Below are positions 1-6,742 of a stretch of DNA of 12,984 bases, piece by piece (the stretch's first letter is position 1; every line of letters begins with the position of its first letter). The position numbers were made by a program, and so were the translations under genes. Location: NCBI GenBank assembly GCA_038317685.1, contig JBBQBQ010000083.1:1-12984 (forward strand). Reading direction: 5' to 3'. The notes beneath the pieces were generated by a model, which saw only the letters and a list, made by a program, of their open reading frames with translations, ran no database searches and had not been told where the DNA came from. This DNA comes from JBBQBQ01 sp038317685. Its GTDB lineage: Bacteria > Desulfobacterota > Desulfuromonadia > Desulfuromonadales > DDH964.

Positions 1-1
1 A

Positions 2-358
2 AGGCACATACTGAGCTCGCTCAGAGAGCTGTGGAACCATCTGCTCAGACGATTGGCTCCCGACGAGTCCGTTGCCGCATGGATTCCGGGAATTACCAAT
101 CAAAAGGACCTGCTACATGAAGGCAAACCAACCCGTCGAGCCAGGGTACTGTATGTCTGTCGGGAGCTGAACGACGATCCGCTGACCGACTTCTTGATGC
201 ACGACACTCGGGCACTGGTGAAGTTGATCGAGTTGTTTAACCGGGTTCACGAGTTGGAGACTGAGCTGACCGATGAACAGCTCAGGGCTATTGTCCTTAA
301 GACCGAATCGTGGTTGATGTACTTACTGCAAATCTCGGCGGGAAATTTTAACAAGTAA
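2..358 (+). CDS. C-terminal part of a protein resembling predicted pPIWI-associated nucleases (partial at left edge)
   Basis: The reading frame is open from the first bases of the window to the TAA at 356-358, so the gene starts upstream; about 118 codons are visible. A TTG at 53 could be read as a start, but it has no ribosome site and the frame continues upstream with protein-like sequence (SSLRELWNHLLRRLAPDESV), so I treat it as internal. The visible part is helical and soluble, with no membrane segment. The SLREL..HLL..LAPDE.V..W pattern, followed by GKPTRRARVLYVCRE and a C-terminal helix pair (LTDEQL, KTESWLMYLL), resembles from memory the family annotated as predicted pPIWI-associating nuclease, found around prokaryotic defence loci. 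No nuclease catalytic motif lies in the visible part, so activity cannot be judged. The DUF2188 gene follows after 13 bases, probably in the same transcript. The gene call is firm; the family is tentative. Confidence 0.6.
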   Translation, partial: RHILSSLRELWNHLLRRLAPDESVAAWIPGITNQKDLLHEGKPTRRARVLYVCRELNDDPLTDFLMHDTRALVKLIELFNRVHELETELTDEQLRAIVLKTESWLMYLLQISAGNFNK

Positions 359-360
359 AC

Positions 361-366
361 AGGAGG
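361..366 (+). promoter_or_regulatory. Ribosome binding site of the DUF2188 gene
   Basis: A perfect AGGAGG lies 5 bases before the ATG at 372 and just after the stop of the upstream gene. It fixes the start of the small protein and shows it is translated independently, although it is probably on the same message. Confidence 0.85.
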
Positions 367-371
367 CTACC

Positions 372-605
372 ATGCCAAAGAAACCAGGATCACATCACGT
401 AGTACCCAACAGCGACGGCGGGTGGGACGTCAAAAAGGACGGCGCGACTCGTAGCAGCGGCCATTTTGACAAGAAGCAGGAAGCTGTCGATGCCGGGCGC
501 AAGATCAGCCAGAACCAAGGTACCGAGTTCTACATCCACGGCAAGGACGGAAAGATCCAAAACAAGGACAGCCACGGGAACGATCCGTATCCGCCGAAGG
601 GGTGA
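372..605 (+). CDS. DUF2188 domain protein (77 aa)
   Basis: This is a complete small soluble protein that is all one DUF2188 domain. Residues 8-20 (HHVVPNSDGGWDV), the middle EAVDAGRKISQNQGTEFYIHGKDGKI stretch (about 37-62) and the tail HGNDPYPPKG follow the usual family pattern. The family is widespread, short and without an established function; members often sit in accessory regions. The protein is rich in Lys, His and Gly and has no signal peptide or membrane segment. It begins with ATG after a perfect AGGAGG and follows the left-edge gene by 13 bases, so the two are likely cotranscribed. A 10-bp inverted repeat about 50 bases downstream may end the transcript. Family assignment is secure; role is unknown. 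Confidence 0.93.
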   Translation: MPKKPGSHHVVPNSDGGWDVKKDGATRSSGHFDKKQEAVDAGRKISQNQGTEFYIHGKDGKIQNKDSHGNDPYPPKG

Positions 606-652
606 AGTCCCCGTCAATTCGATTCCCGTTTTGGGAACCGAACCGGTGTCCG

Positions 653-700
653 AAAACCGGATTCGAAGTTGTTGCGGCTCGACGCCAGGTATCCGGTTTT
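653..700. terminator. 10-bp inverted repeat, possible terminator after the DUF2188 gene
   Basis: AAAACCGGAT at 653-662 is exactly complementary to ATCCGGTTTT at 691-700, with a 28-base loop. A-rich on one arm and T-rich on the other, it could act as a factor-independent terminator in either direction. A smaller imperfect repeat (CGAACCGG at 639-646 against CCGGATTCG at 657-665) overlaps the left arm and offers an alternative fold. The loop is long for a classical terminator, so the assignment is tentative. Confidence 0.4.
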
Positions 701-742
701 ATTACAAACCCGTCACCCTCGTCCGGTGCCGGGAAATCAGGG

Positions 743-758
743 GAGAAAATCGTTTCTC
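743..758. repeat. Small perfect hairpin
   Basis: GAGAAA at 743-748 and TTTCTC at 753-758 are perfectly complementary around the 4-base loop ATCG. There is no T-tract after it, so it is not a convincing terminator. Function is unknown. Confidence 0.35.
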
Positions 759-884
759 TGGTCGGGTTGTCGGGAAATGGTTGTGCGAGATGACTTCGGA
801 GTTTATTATCAAGGAGTTACGAGGAGCGAGGGCTTTGAGACTGTTTAGCGGTAGGTCTGTGTTCCCTCCACCATTTTTAAAAAT

Positions 885-910
885 CTCAATAAGTCCATTA
901 CTTTATTGAG
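885..910. repeat. A/T-rich inverted repeat in the gene-poor stretch
   Basis: CTCAATAA at 885-892 pairs with TTATTGAG at 903-910, with a 10-base loop (extended by a G-T pair). It follows a TTTTTAAAAA palindrome at 874-883. It could be a weak terminator or a degenerate element end; nothing nearby decides this. Confidence 0.35.
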
Positions 911-1342
911 CCGCGACTGACCCACTTGATCCTAAGGCCCAAAAACTGGGGCAGGGAGAGAGTGGGTTTTGTCGTCTTATATGCGAAAAGTCTATTATTA
1001 AATACTTTCCCCTCCAGGTCTCCCGCCTCCGACACACCACAGCAACCACGGTCCCGGTCTCCGCAGGCTTCCGCGCAAAGGCAGTCTGCTCCTCTCTGCG
1101 CCGCCTCGTCTTCATGGCAAAACAGGTCCTCTCGTGACGCGTCATTGTCCCTGAACGCTGGACTTTTGGCTTGTCCTCTATCTCGGGAGGAGGTCCGTTG
1201 TGCCCGATGCCCCAGTTTCCTGATAGAATTGACCAGCACCCCATAACCAACAGGAGGGTGGACCCCCGAAAAGGTAGCCGCGGCAGCATCCGGAGGTGTT
1301 AAGAGCAAGGTCAGCTTCATTTATTTCAGGAAATTAAATTCT

Positions 1343-2242
1343 ATGGAAAAATCACCAGGCTTAATTCTTGTGACCGGGGCTTCCGGCTTCATCGGCAGGC
1401 GCTTGACACAAAGACTGATCGCTGAAGGGTTTTCCGTTCGCTGCACGGTACGGAATCCAAGTTCTGATTTGCCTGATGGAGCAGAGATTGTGATAGGCGA
1501 TATGCTTAAGTCGGCAACGCTTGAACACGCCCTGGTCGGCGTTGATACAGCCTATTACCTGGTCCACTCCATGTCGGGAGGCCGGGCTGGTTTTGAACGC
1601 CGCGATCGTGACGCCGCTGAAAATTTCGTTGCGGCGGCTGATAAAGCCCAGGTGCGGCGCGTGATTTATTTGGGAGGTCTGGGCGAAACCGGCGACGACC
1701 TCTCCGAGCATCTCAAAAGCCGCCTGGCCGTCGCAGATATTCTCAAGCAAGGCAGCTTTGCCACCACCTTCCTCAGGGCTGCCGTCATCATTGGGGCAGG
1801 GGGTGCTTCCTTCGAGATGATCCGGGCGCTGGTCAAGCATCTGCCGGTCATGATTACTCCGCGCTGGGTGACGACTCGCTGTCAACCCATCGCGGTGGAT
1901 GACGTCATCGATTATTTGATCGGCTGCCTGACCGAGGAGAGCACCAGCGGGAGGACCTTCGACATCGGTGGACCTGATGTGCTGACCTACCGGGAAATGA
2001 TGGAGCGTTTAGCCCGTCTCGACGGGAGGAAACTCTATATCCTGCCGGTACCGGTACTGACACCCAAACTTTCATCCTACTGGGTCGGGCTCATCACCCC
2101 GGTGCCGCCTTCTGTCTCCATGCCATTGATAGAAGGATTGAAGAACGAAGTGGTCTGTCGAGACCATGCCATCCGCGACCTTATTCCTCTCTCGTTGAAG
2201 CCGTACGATGAAGCTGTTCTTATCGCCTTGAAGGAGGGATGA
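1343..2242 (+). CDS. NAD(P)-binding atypical SDR / NmrA-like family protein
   Basis: This is a 299-residue Rossmann-fold protein. The nucleotide-binding motif TGASGFIG is at residues 11-18, a charged strand end (RCTVRNPSS) follows at 33-41, and the AYYLVHSMSG stretch (70-79), VIYLGGL (107-113) and SEHLKSR (121-127) are typical of the COG0702-type extended SDR proteins, some related to the NDUFA9 subunit of complex I. The classical YxxxK catalytic pair is not evident, so it may bind a nucleotide without being a standard dehydrogenase. Some relatives carry a C-terminal DUF2867 domain; this one ends after the Rossmann-type part with PLSLKPYDEAV. The start is the ATG at 1343 with a weak CAGGA ribosome site about 11 bases upstream. 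It stands alone, separated from the pentose phosphate cluster by 216 bases and less G+C-rich than it. The substrate is unknown. Confidence 0.88.
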   Translation: MEKSPGLILVTGASGFIGRRLTQRLIAEGFSVRCTVRNPSSDLPDGAEIVIGDMLKSATLEHALVGVDTAYYLVHSMSGGRAGFERRDRDAAENFVAAADKAQVRRVIYLGGLGETGDDLSEHLKSRLAVADILKQGSFATTFLRAAVIIGAGGASFEMIRALVKHLPVMITPRWVTTRCQPIAVDDVIDYLIGCLTEESTSGRTFDIGGPDVLTYREMMERLARLDGRKLYILPVPVLTPKLSSYWVGLITPVPPSVSMPLIEGLKNEVVCRDHAIRDLIPLSLKPYDEAVLIALKEG

Positions 2243-2251
2243 CCATAGGCG

Positions 2252-2323
2252 TTTACCACCAAGCCCGGCAAAAATTATTTTTGTTGGTTCGACCGGAGGC
2301 GATTGCCGCGAGTCGGTGGTAAA
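2252..2323. repeat. 9-bp inverted repeat enclosing an A/T hairpin, after the SDR gene
   Basis: TTTACCACC at 2252-2260 is exactly complementary to GGTGGTAAA at 2315-2323. Between them lies CAAAAATTATTTTTG (2269-2283), itself an almost perfect palindrome. The arrangement could fold into a long stem with an inner hairpin, starting 10 bases after the SDR stop codon. It may be the end of the SDR transcript or a structured leader before the ROK gene. There is no clean G+C stem plus T-tract, so I do not call it a terminator. Confidence 0.4.
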
Positions 2324-2340
2324 GTAGAACCGTGACCGTT

Positions 2341-2458
2341 TTGACTGAGTGGAGGGATGCCCTGGAATTCTCGCGAGGGCCTGGGATAGATCGTCAATCA
2401 AGAACCCTTGCGAGGCCTTTATGACTTCAAAAGGATTTTTTTTGTAGCAGGAGGACGA
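2341..2458 (+). promoter_or_regulatory. Probable promoter and leader region of the pentose phosphate cluster
   Basis: The spacer before the first cluster gene should contain its promoter. A TTGACT at 2341-2346 is a fair -35 candidate, but no good -10 lies 16-18 bases after it. An 8-base palindrome CTCGCGAG (2370-2377) could be a protein-binding site. A short CCTTT/AAAGG hairpin followed by eight T's (2416-2443) lies just before the ribosome site AGGAGG (2449-2454). That hairpin is weak but placed where an attenuator would be. All of this is suggestive only. Confidence 0.3.
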
Positions 2459-3442
2459 ATGGACCAAAGGGTTCGCACTATCGGGGTCGATCTCGGCGGG
2501 ACCAAGATCAAGGTTGCCGTGGTCGACGAGACGGGAACGATCCTGCGAAAAACGCGGGTGGCGACGCCGACGGAAGGCGGGTCGGAAGCGGTGATCCGGG
2601 AGATCGTCCGTGCTGTCCGTGAATTGCAGGGGGCCGATGCGGAGCGCCCGGAGGCGCTCGGGATCGGGGTCGCCGGGCAGGTCGGGCCGGCCGGCGACAC
2701 GGTGCGTTTTGCACCCAACCTGGGCTGGCTCGACGTCCCCCTGAAGGCCGCTCTGCAAACGCAGCTGGACCTGCCGGTGGCGCTCCTCAATGATGTCCGG
2801 GCCGCCACCTGGGGCGAATGGCTCTTCGGCGCGGGGCGGGACTGTGAAAATCTGATCTGCCTCTTCATCGGCACCGGCATCGGCGGCGGTCTCGTCTGCG
2901 GCGGCCGGGTCCTCGACGGCAGCAGCAACAGTGCCGGCGAGGTCGGCCATGTGACCGTCGATCTCCACGGGCCGCCCTGCACCTGCGGCAACCGCGGCTG
3001 CCTGGAAGCTCTCGCCGGCGGCTGGGCCATCGCCCGCCGCGCCCGGGAAGCCGTGGCCGCCGATCCTCGCGCCGGTGCGGGGTTGAAAAAGCTGGCTGAT
3101 GAACAAAATGAACCGATCACCGCCAAACTCGTCGCTCGGGCCGCCCACCGCGGCGACCCGCTGGCCGGGCAGATTGTGGCGGAAGTTCTTGAGGCCCTGG
3201 TCGCCGGGGCGGTCGGATTGGTCAATGCCTTCAACCCCCGGCGACTGATCCTCGGCGGCGGGGTCATCGAGGGGCTCCCGGAACTGGTCGGACAAATCGA
3301 TCTCGGCATCAGAACGCGGGCCTTGAAAGCGGCCTGGGAAGGGCTCCAGGTCCTCCCGGCCCAGTTGGGGAACGACGCCGGGGTCATCGGCGGGGCGGCC
3401 TTCGCCCGGCGCAGCTTCAGTTTGAAAGGAGAACCGTCGTGA
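2459..3442 (+). CDS. ROK-family sugar kinase, probable glucokinase
   Basis: This is a 327-residue cytoplasmic kinase that probably phosphorylates glucose with ATP and feeds glucose-6-phosphate to the enzymes downstream. The phosphate-binding motif DLGGTK is at residues 11-16, the catalytic Asp is D112 in LNDVRAATWGE, GTGIGGG is at 138-144, and GEVGH at 160-164 is followed by the ROK zinc motif CTCGNRGC (174-181), giving zinc ligands H164, C174, C176 and C181. There is no N-terminal helix-turn-helix, so it is an enzyme rather than a ROK repressor. I chose the ATG at 2459 because AGGAGG lies 4 bases upstream; the frame is open further upstream but that extension is not protein-like. It overlaps tkt by 4 bases (GTGA). 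Glucose is the likely substrate from context, but fructose, mannose or an N-acetyl hexosamine cannot be excluded from sequence alone. Confidence 0.92.
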   Translation: MDQRVRTIGVDLGGTKIKVAVVDETGTILRKTRVATPTEGGSEAVIREIVRAVRELQGADAERPEALGIGVAGQVGPAGDTVRFAPNLGWLDVPLKAALQTQLDLPVALLNDVRAATWGEWLFGAGRDCENLICLFIGTGIGGGLVCGGRVLDGSSNSAGEVGHVTVDLHGPPCTCGNRGCLEALAGGWAIARRAREAVAADPRAGAGLKKLADEQNEPITAKLVARAAHRGDPLAGQIVAEVLEALVAGAVGLVNAFNPRRLILGGGVIEGLPELVGQIDLGIRTRALKAAWEGLQVLPAQLGNDAGVIGGAAFARRSFSLKGEPS

Positions 3443-5505
3443 CCGGAACTACCGCCCAGGGCTTTACCCCGTTGGACAGCCGCTGCGTCACTGCTCTGCG
3501 CATGTTGGGGGTCGACATGGTCGAAAAAGCCGACTCGGGGCATCCGGGGATCGTCCTGGGGGCCGCCCCGATGGCCTATGTTCTCTGGACCCGCTACCTG
3601 CGCTGCAACCCCCAAAACCCCCTCTGGCCCGAACGCGATCGCTTCGTCCTCTCCGCCGGCCATGGCTCGGCCCTCCTTTATGGGCTGCTGCACCTGGCCG
3701 GCTATGCCCTGTCCCTCGACGAACTCAAGGCCTTCCGCCAGTGGGGGAGCCTGACCCCCGGCCATCCCGAGCGGGTCGAGACTCCGGGGGTCGAGGTGAC
3801 GACCGGTCCCTTGGGACAGGGTTTCGCCAACGGCGTCGGCATGGCGATGGCCGAACGCTATCTGGCGTCGCACTTCAACCGGCCCGGCTTCGAGATTGTC
3901 AACCACCATACCTACGTGCTCTGCGGCGACGGCGACCTGATGGAGGGGATCACCGCCGAGGCGGCTTCCCTGGCCGGTCATCTGCAGCTCGGCAAGCTGA
4001 TCTGCTTCTACGACAACAACCATATCACCCTCGCCGCCGCGACCCGCCTGACTTTTACCGAGGATGTCGGCAAGCGTTTCGAGGCTTACGGCTGGCAGGT
4101 CCTCAAGGTCGAGGACGGCAACGATCTGGCGGCGATCGACGAGACCGTCGCGGCGGCCCGACAAGACCAGGCCCGCCCCTCGCTGATCATCGTCACCACC
4201 CACATCGGTTACGGCAGCCCCCACAAACAGGACAGCTTCGAGGCCCACGGGTCCCCCCTCGGTGCCGATGAGGTCCGGGCCACCAAGGAACAACTGGGCT
4301 GGCCGACCGAGCCCGCCTTTCTGCTCCCGCCGGAGGTCGTGGCTCATTACCGCCGAGCGGTCGAGGCCGGGCAGGGCCTTGAGGATGAGTGGACGGCGCT
4401 GATGCATCGCTACGCCGAAAGCTATCCGGACCTGCGCGAGGCGTGGGGGCAGGCGGTGCGGGGCGAACTCCCGCCGGGGTGGGACCGGGAGATTCCCGGC
4501 TACGCTCAAGACCACAAGCCGATTGCCACCCGCTCCGCCGGCGGCGAGGTCTTGAACGTCATCGCCACCCGGGTCTTCAACCTCATCGGCGGATCGGCCG
4601 ATCTCGATCCCTCGACCAAGACCGCCCTCCGGGGCCGGGGGAGCTTTCAGCCGCCCGGCAGCGGCAACCCTGCCCTGGGTGCGGAACCGGGCCCCTGGAG
4701 CTACGCCGGGGCCAACCTCGCCTTCGGGGTCCGGGAACACGCCATGGGGGGGATTCTCAACGGCCTTGCCGCCCACGGGGCGATCATCCCCTTCGGCGCC
4801 ACCTTTCTGATCTTCTCCGATTACCTGAAGCCGGCGCTGCGCCTGGCGGCCCTCAGCCGCCTCGCGGTCAAGTACGTCTTCACCCACGATTCGATCGCCG
4901 TCGGCGAGGATGGCCCGACCCATGAGCCGATCGAGCAGTTGGCCGGTTTTCGGGCGATCCCGAACCTGACGACGCTCCGTCCAGCCGACGCCAACGAGAC
5001 CGCCGAGGCCTGGAAAGCGGCCATGAAGATGAACGACGGACCGGTGTTGCTGGTCTTGAGCCGCCAGAATCTGCCGGTCATCGACCGCCGCCAGTTTGCA
5101 CCTGCCGCCGGACTCAGTCATGGCGGCTACATCCTGGCCGACCCGTCCCAGGGTCCCCCCGAACTGATCCTGATCGCGACCGGTGCGGAGGTTCATCCGG
5201 CTTTGGCCGCTTGGCGTGAACTGACAGGGGAGGGGCGGCGGGTGCGGCTGGTCAGCATGCCCTCCTGGGAGCTCTTCGAAGCCCAGACCCTCGCCTATCG
5301 CCAGGAGGTTCTCCCCCCGGGCATCACGGCCCGCATCGCCGTCGAAGCGGCCGCCACCCTCGGTTGGCACAAGTACGTCGGGGCGGAGGGGATCGTCATC
5401 GGCATCGACCGTTTCGGCGCCTCGGCGCCGGGGGAGGTCAATCTGGAGAAGTTCGGCTTCAGCGCCGCCCACATCATCGGCAAGGCGAAGGAGTTGCTTG
5501 GTTAG
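3439..5505 (+). CDS. tkt: Transketolase
   Basis: This thiamine diphosphate enzyme moves two-carbon units between ketose and aldose phosphates in the non-oxidative pentose phosphate branch. At 688 residues it has the full usual length. Visible motifs are KADSGHPG (30-37), SAGHGSALLY (72-81), TTGPLGQG (121-128), the cofactor signature from GDGDLMEG (163-170) to YDNN (191-194), HGSPLG (270-275), GGSADLDPS (384-392), the catalytic Glu in VREHAMGG (E433), and FTHDSIAVGEDGPTHEP (481-497). The order pyrophosphate domain, pyrimidine domain, C-terminal domain is intact. It starts with GTG at 3439, overlapping the ROK stop codon in GTGA, with AGGAGA 6 bases upstream; this supports translational coupling. 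It is followed by a 94-base spacer before tal. Confidence 0.97.
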   Translation: MTGTTAQGFTPLDSRCVTALRMLGVDMVEKADSGHPGIVLGAAPMAYVLWTRYLRCNPQNPLWPERDRFVLSAGHGSALLYGLLHLAGYALSLDELKAFRQWGSLTPGHPERVETPGVEVTTGPLGQGFANGVGMAMAERYLASHFNRPGFEIVNHHTYVLCGDGDLMEGITAEAASLAGHLQLGKLICFYDNNHITLAAATRLTFTEDVGKRFEAYGWQVLKVEDGNDLAAIDETVAAARQDQARPSLIIVTTHIGYGSPHKQDSFEAHGSPLGADEVRATKEQLGWPTEPAFLLPPEVVAHYRRAVEAGQGLEDEWTALMHRYAESYPDLREAWGQAVRGELPPGWDREIPGYAQDHKPIATRSAGGEVLNVIATRVFNLIGGSADLDPSTKTALRGRGSFQPPGSGNPALGAEPGPWSYAGANLAFGVREHAMGGILNGLAAHGAIIPFGATFLIFSDYLKPALRLAALSRLAVKYVFTHDSIAVGEDGPTHEPIEQLAGFRAIPNLTTLRPADANETAEAWKAAMKMNDGPVLLVLSRQNLPVIDRRQFAPAAGLSHGGYILADPSQGPPELILIATGAEVHPALAAWRELTGEGRRVRLVSMPSWELFEAQTLAYRQEVLPPGITARIAVEAAATLGWHKYVGAEGIVIGIDRFGASAPGEVNLEKFGFSAAHIIGKAKELLG

Positions 5506-5599
5506 CAAAGGACGCAGTGAAAAAATCGAAGGATTTTGGTTATGAATTGTCTTCGCAAACTTTGTGTATTGAAAGAGCGGAGCAAGCAGGAGAGCACCT
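5506..5599 (+). promoter_or_regulatory. tkt-tal spacer with small hairpin, possible internal promoter
   Basis: This is the largest gap inside the cluster and it is clearly A/T-richer than the genes around it. AAAATC (5522-5527) and GATTTT (5532-5537) form a perfect 6-bp hairpin with loop GAAG. A GTGAAA (5517-5522) with TATGAA (5541-5546), 18 bases apart, is a weak promoter match. AGGAG at 5588-5592 is the tal ribosome site, 7 bases before the ATG. An internal promoter or an RNA-processing site is possible; neither is proven. Confidence 0.3.
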
Positions 5600-6742
5600 A
5601 TGTCTGAGCACACGCTGATCGCCCTCAAGAAAGCGGGGCAGAGCCCCTGGCTCGATAACTTGAGCCGCGACCTGATCGAATCCGGAAAGCTAAGGCGCCT
5701 GATCGAGGAAGAAGGGCTGTGCGGGGTGACTTCCAACCCCTCGATCTTCCAGCAGGCCCTGGCCGGCAGCAGGGCCTACGACCAGCCCCTCAAGAGGCTG
5801 TTGGACCTCGGCCTGCGCGAGCCGCGCCAACTCTTTTTCGCCCTGGCCCTGGAGGATATCGCCGCGGCCGCTGATCTTCTCAAGCCGGTCTACGACAAGG
5901 CCGGAGGAGGTGACGGCTTTGTCAGCCTCGAGGTTTCCCCCGACCTCGCCTACGACACCGAGGCCACCGTCGAGGAGGCGCTGCGGCTGTTCCAGAGCCT
6001 CTCCCGGGAGAACGTGATGATCAAGGTCCCGGCGACCCTCCCCGGACTTGCCGCCATCAAGCGTCTGACCGCCGCCGGGGTCAACGTCAATGTCACCCTG
6101 CTGTTTTCCGTGCCCCGCTACCGGCAGGTCATGGAGGCCTACCTCGGGGGCTTGGAGCAGCGCCTGGAAAGGGGCAGGCCGGTGGCCGGGATCGCCTCGG
6201 TGGCGAGCTTCTTCGTCAGCCGGGTCGACGTGATGATCGACAAGTTACTCGACCAGAAAAGCCAGGCCTCCGGCTCGTCCGCGCAGAACGAGCGACTCAG
6301 GAAGATGCGCGGGCTGGCCGCGGTGGCCAACGCCCGGCTCGCCTACCGGCACTTCGAGCAGGTTTTTGCCGGCGACCGTTTCCGCGCGCTGAAACAAAAG
6401 GGCGCCCGGGTGCAGCGACTGCTCTGGGGGAGCACCAGCACCAAAAACCCTGACTACAGCGACATCAAGTACGTTCAGGAACTGATCGGCGGCGATACGG
6501 TCAACACCATGCCCGAAGAGACGATGATGGCCTTCAAGGACCATGGTGAGGTGCGCGACACCATCCACGATGACCTGGCAAAGGCTAAGCCCCTGTTCGA
6601 GGAACTCGAGTCCAGCGGCATCGACATCCAGGTAGTCACCGACCGGCTGGAGAATGAGGGGGTGGGCAAGTTCGCCGAGGCCTTCAGTGAACTGCTGCAG
6701 GGGATCGTTGAAAAGCGCGACCTCTTCCTCGGGGAAAGATGA
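5600..6742 (+). CDS. tal: Transaldolase (long, Tal3-type)
   Basis: The enzyme transfers a dihydroxyacetone unit between sedoheptulose-7-phosphate and glyceraldehyde-3-phosphate, linking the pentose phosphate pathway to glycolysis. The 380 residues match the longer transaldolase class known from actinobacteria and others rather than the ~315-residue TalB class. The N-terminus QSPWLDNLSRDLI (14-26) and GVTSNPSIF (42-50) are typical; the Schiff-base Lys is K142 in VMIKVPAT, with SLEVSP at 109-114, NVNVTLLFS at 162-170 and the phosphate-site region LLWGSTSTKNP at 274-284. In some bacteria this type is fused to phosphoglucose isomerase; here it stands alone and ends normally after the helix region. 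The ATG at 5600 has AGGAG 7 bases upstream. The stop overlaps the rpiB start by 4 bases (ATGA), so the two are translationally coupled. Confidence 0.96.
   Translation: MSEHTLIALKKAGQSPWLDNLSRDLIESGKLRRLIEEEGLCGVTSNPSIFQQALAGSRAYDQPLKRLLDLGLREPRQLFFALALEDIAAAADLLKPVYDKAGGGDGFVSLEVSPDLAYDTEATVEEALRLFQSLSRENVMIKVPATLPGLAAIKRLTAAGVNVNVTLLFSVPRYRQVMEAYLGGLEQRLERGRPVAGIASVASFFVSRVDVMIDKLLDQKSQASGSSAQNERLRKMRGLAAVANARLAYRHFEQVFAGDRFRALKQKGARVQRLLWGSTSTKNPDYSDIKYVQELIGGDTVNTMPEETMMAFKDHGEVRDTIHDDLAKAKPLFEELESSGIDIQVVTDRLENEGVGKFAEAFSELLQGIVEKRDLFLGER

Larger units (their letters stand above)
606..1342. other. Long gene-poor stretch between the DUF2188 gene and the SDR gene
   Basis: About 740 bases hold no reading frame that I believe encodes a current protein. 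I see inverted repeats at 653-700, 743-758 and 885-910, and two copies of CGGGAAAT (730-737 and 771-778). On the minus strand a frame spanning about 1289 to 903 reads IGHNGPPPEIEDKPKV then MTRHERTCFAMKTRRRREEQ; this looks faintly protein-like, but it has no ribosome site and its end degenerates, so at most it is a relic. No tRNA cloverleaf or insertion-sequence ends were found by eye. Confidence 0.5.

Noticed and set aside
866..873. CTCCACCA, like the 3' end of a tmRNA or tRNA and a possible integration scar
   Set aside because: The upstream bases do not form an acceptor stem or a T-arm, and no second copy was found in the window, so chance is the simplest explanation.
466..909. Plus-strand 147-codon frame overlapping the end of the DUF2188 gene
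   Set aside because: It overlaps a clear DUF2188 gene in another frame, has no ribosome site and its translation shows no recognisable features.
1227..1255. TTGACC at about 1227 as a promoter for the SDR gene
   Set aside because: The nearest A/T-rich -10-like sequence (CATAAC) is too close, and no other good -10 follows at the right distance.
2408..2458. Upstream extension of the ROK kinase to the in-frame start at 2408
   Set aside because: The extra 17 residues would cover the ribosome site AGGAGG at 2449-2454 and are not part of the family; the ATG at 2459 fits both.
2419..5736. Minus-strand open frame of more than 1,100 codons opposite the ROK and transketolase genes
   Set aside because: It lies antisense to two genes with unmistakable family motifs. 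Its translation is low-complexity (Arg, Gly, Ala, Pro, Asp rich) with no recognisable domain. Long antisense frames are expected opposite G+C-rich genes.
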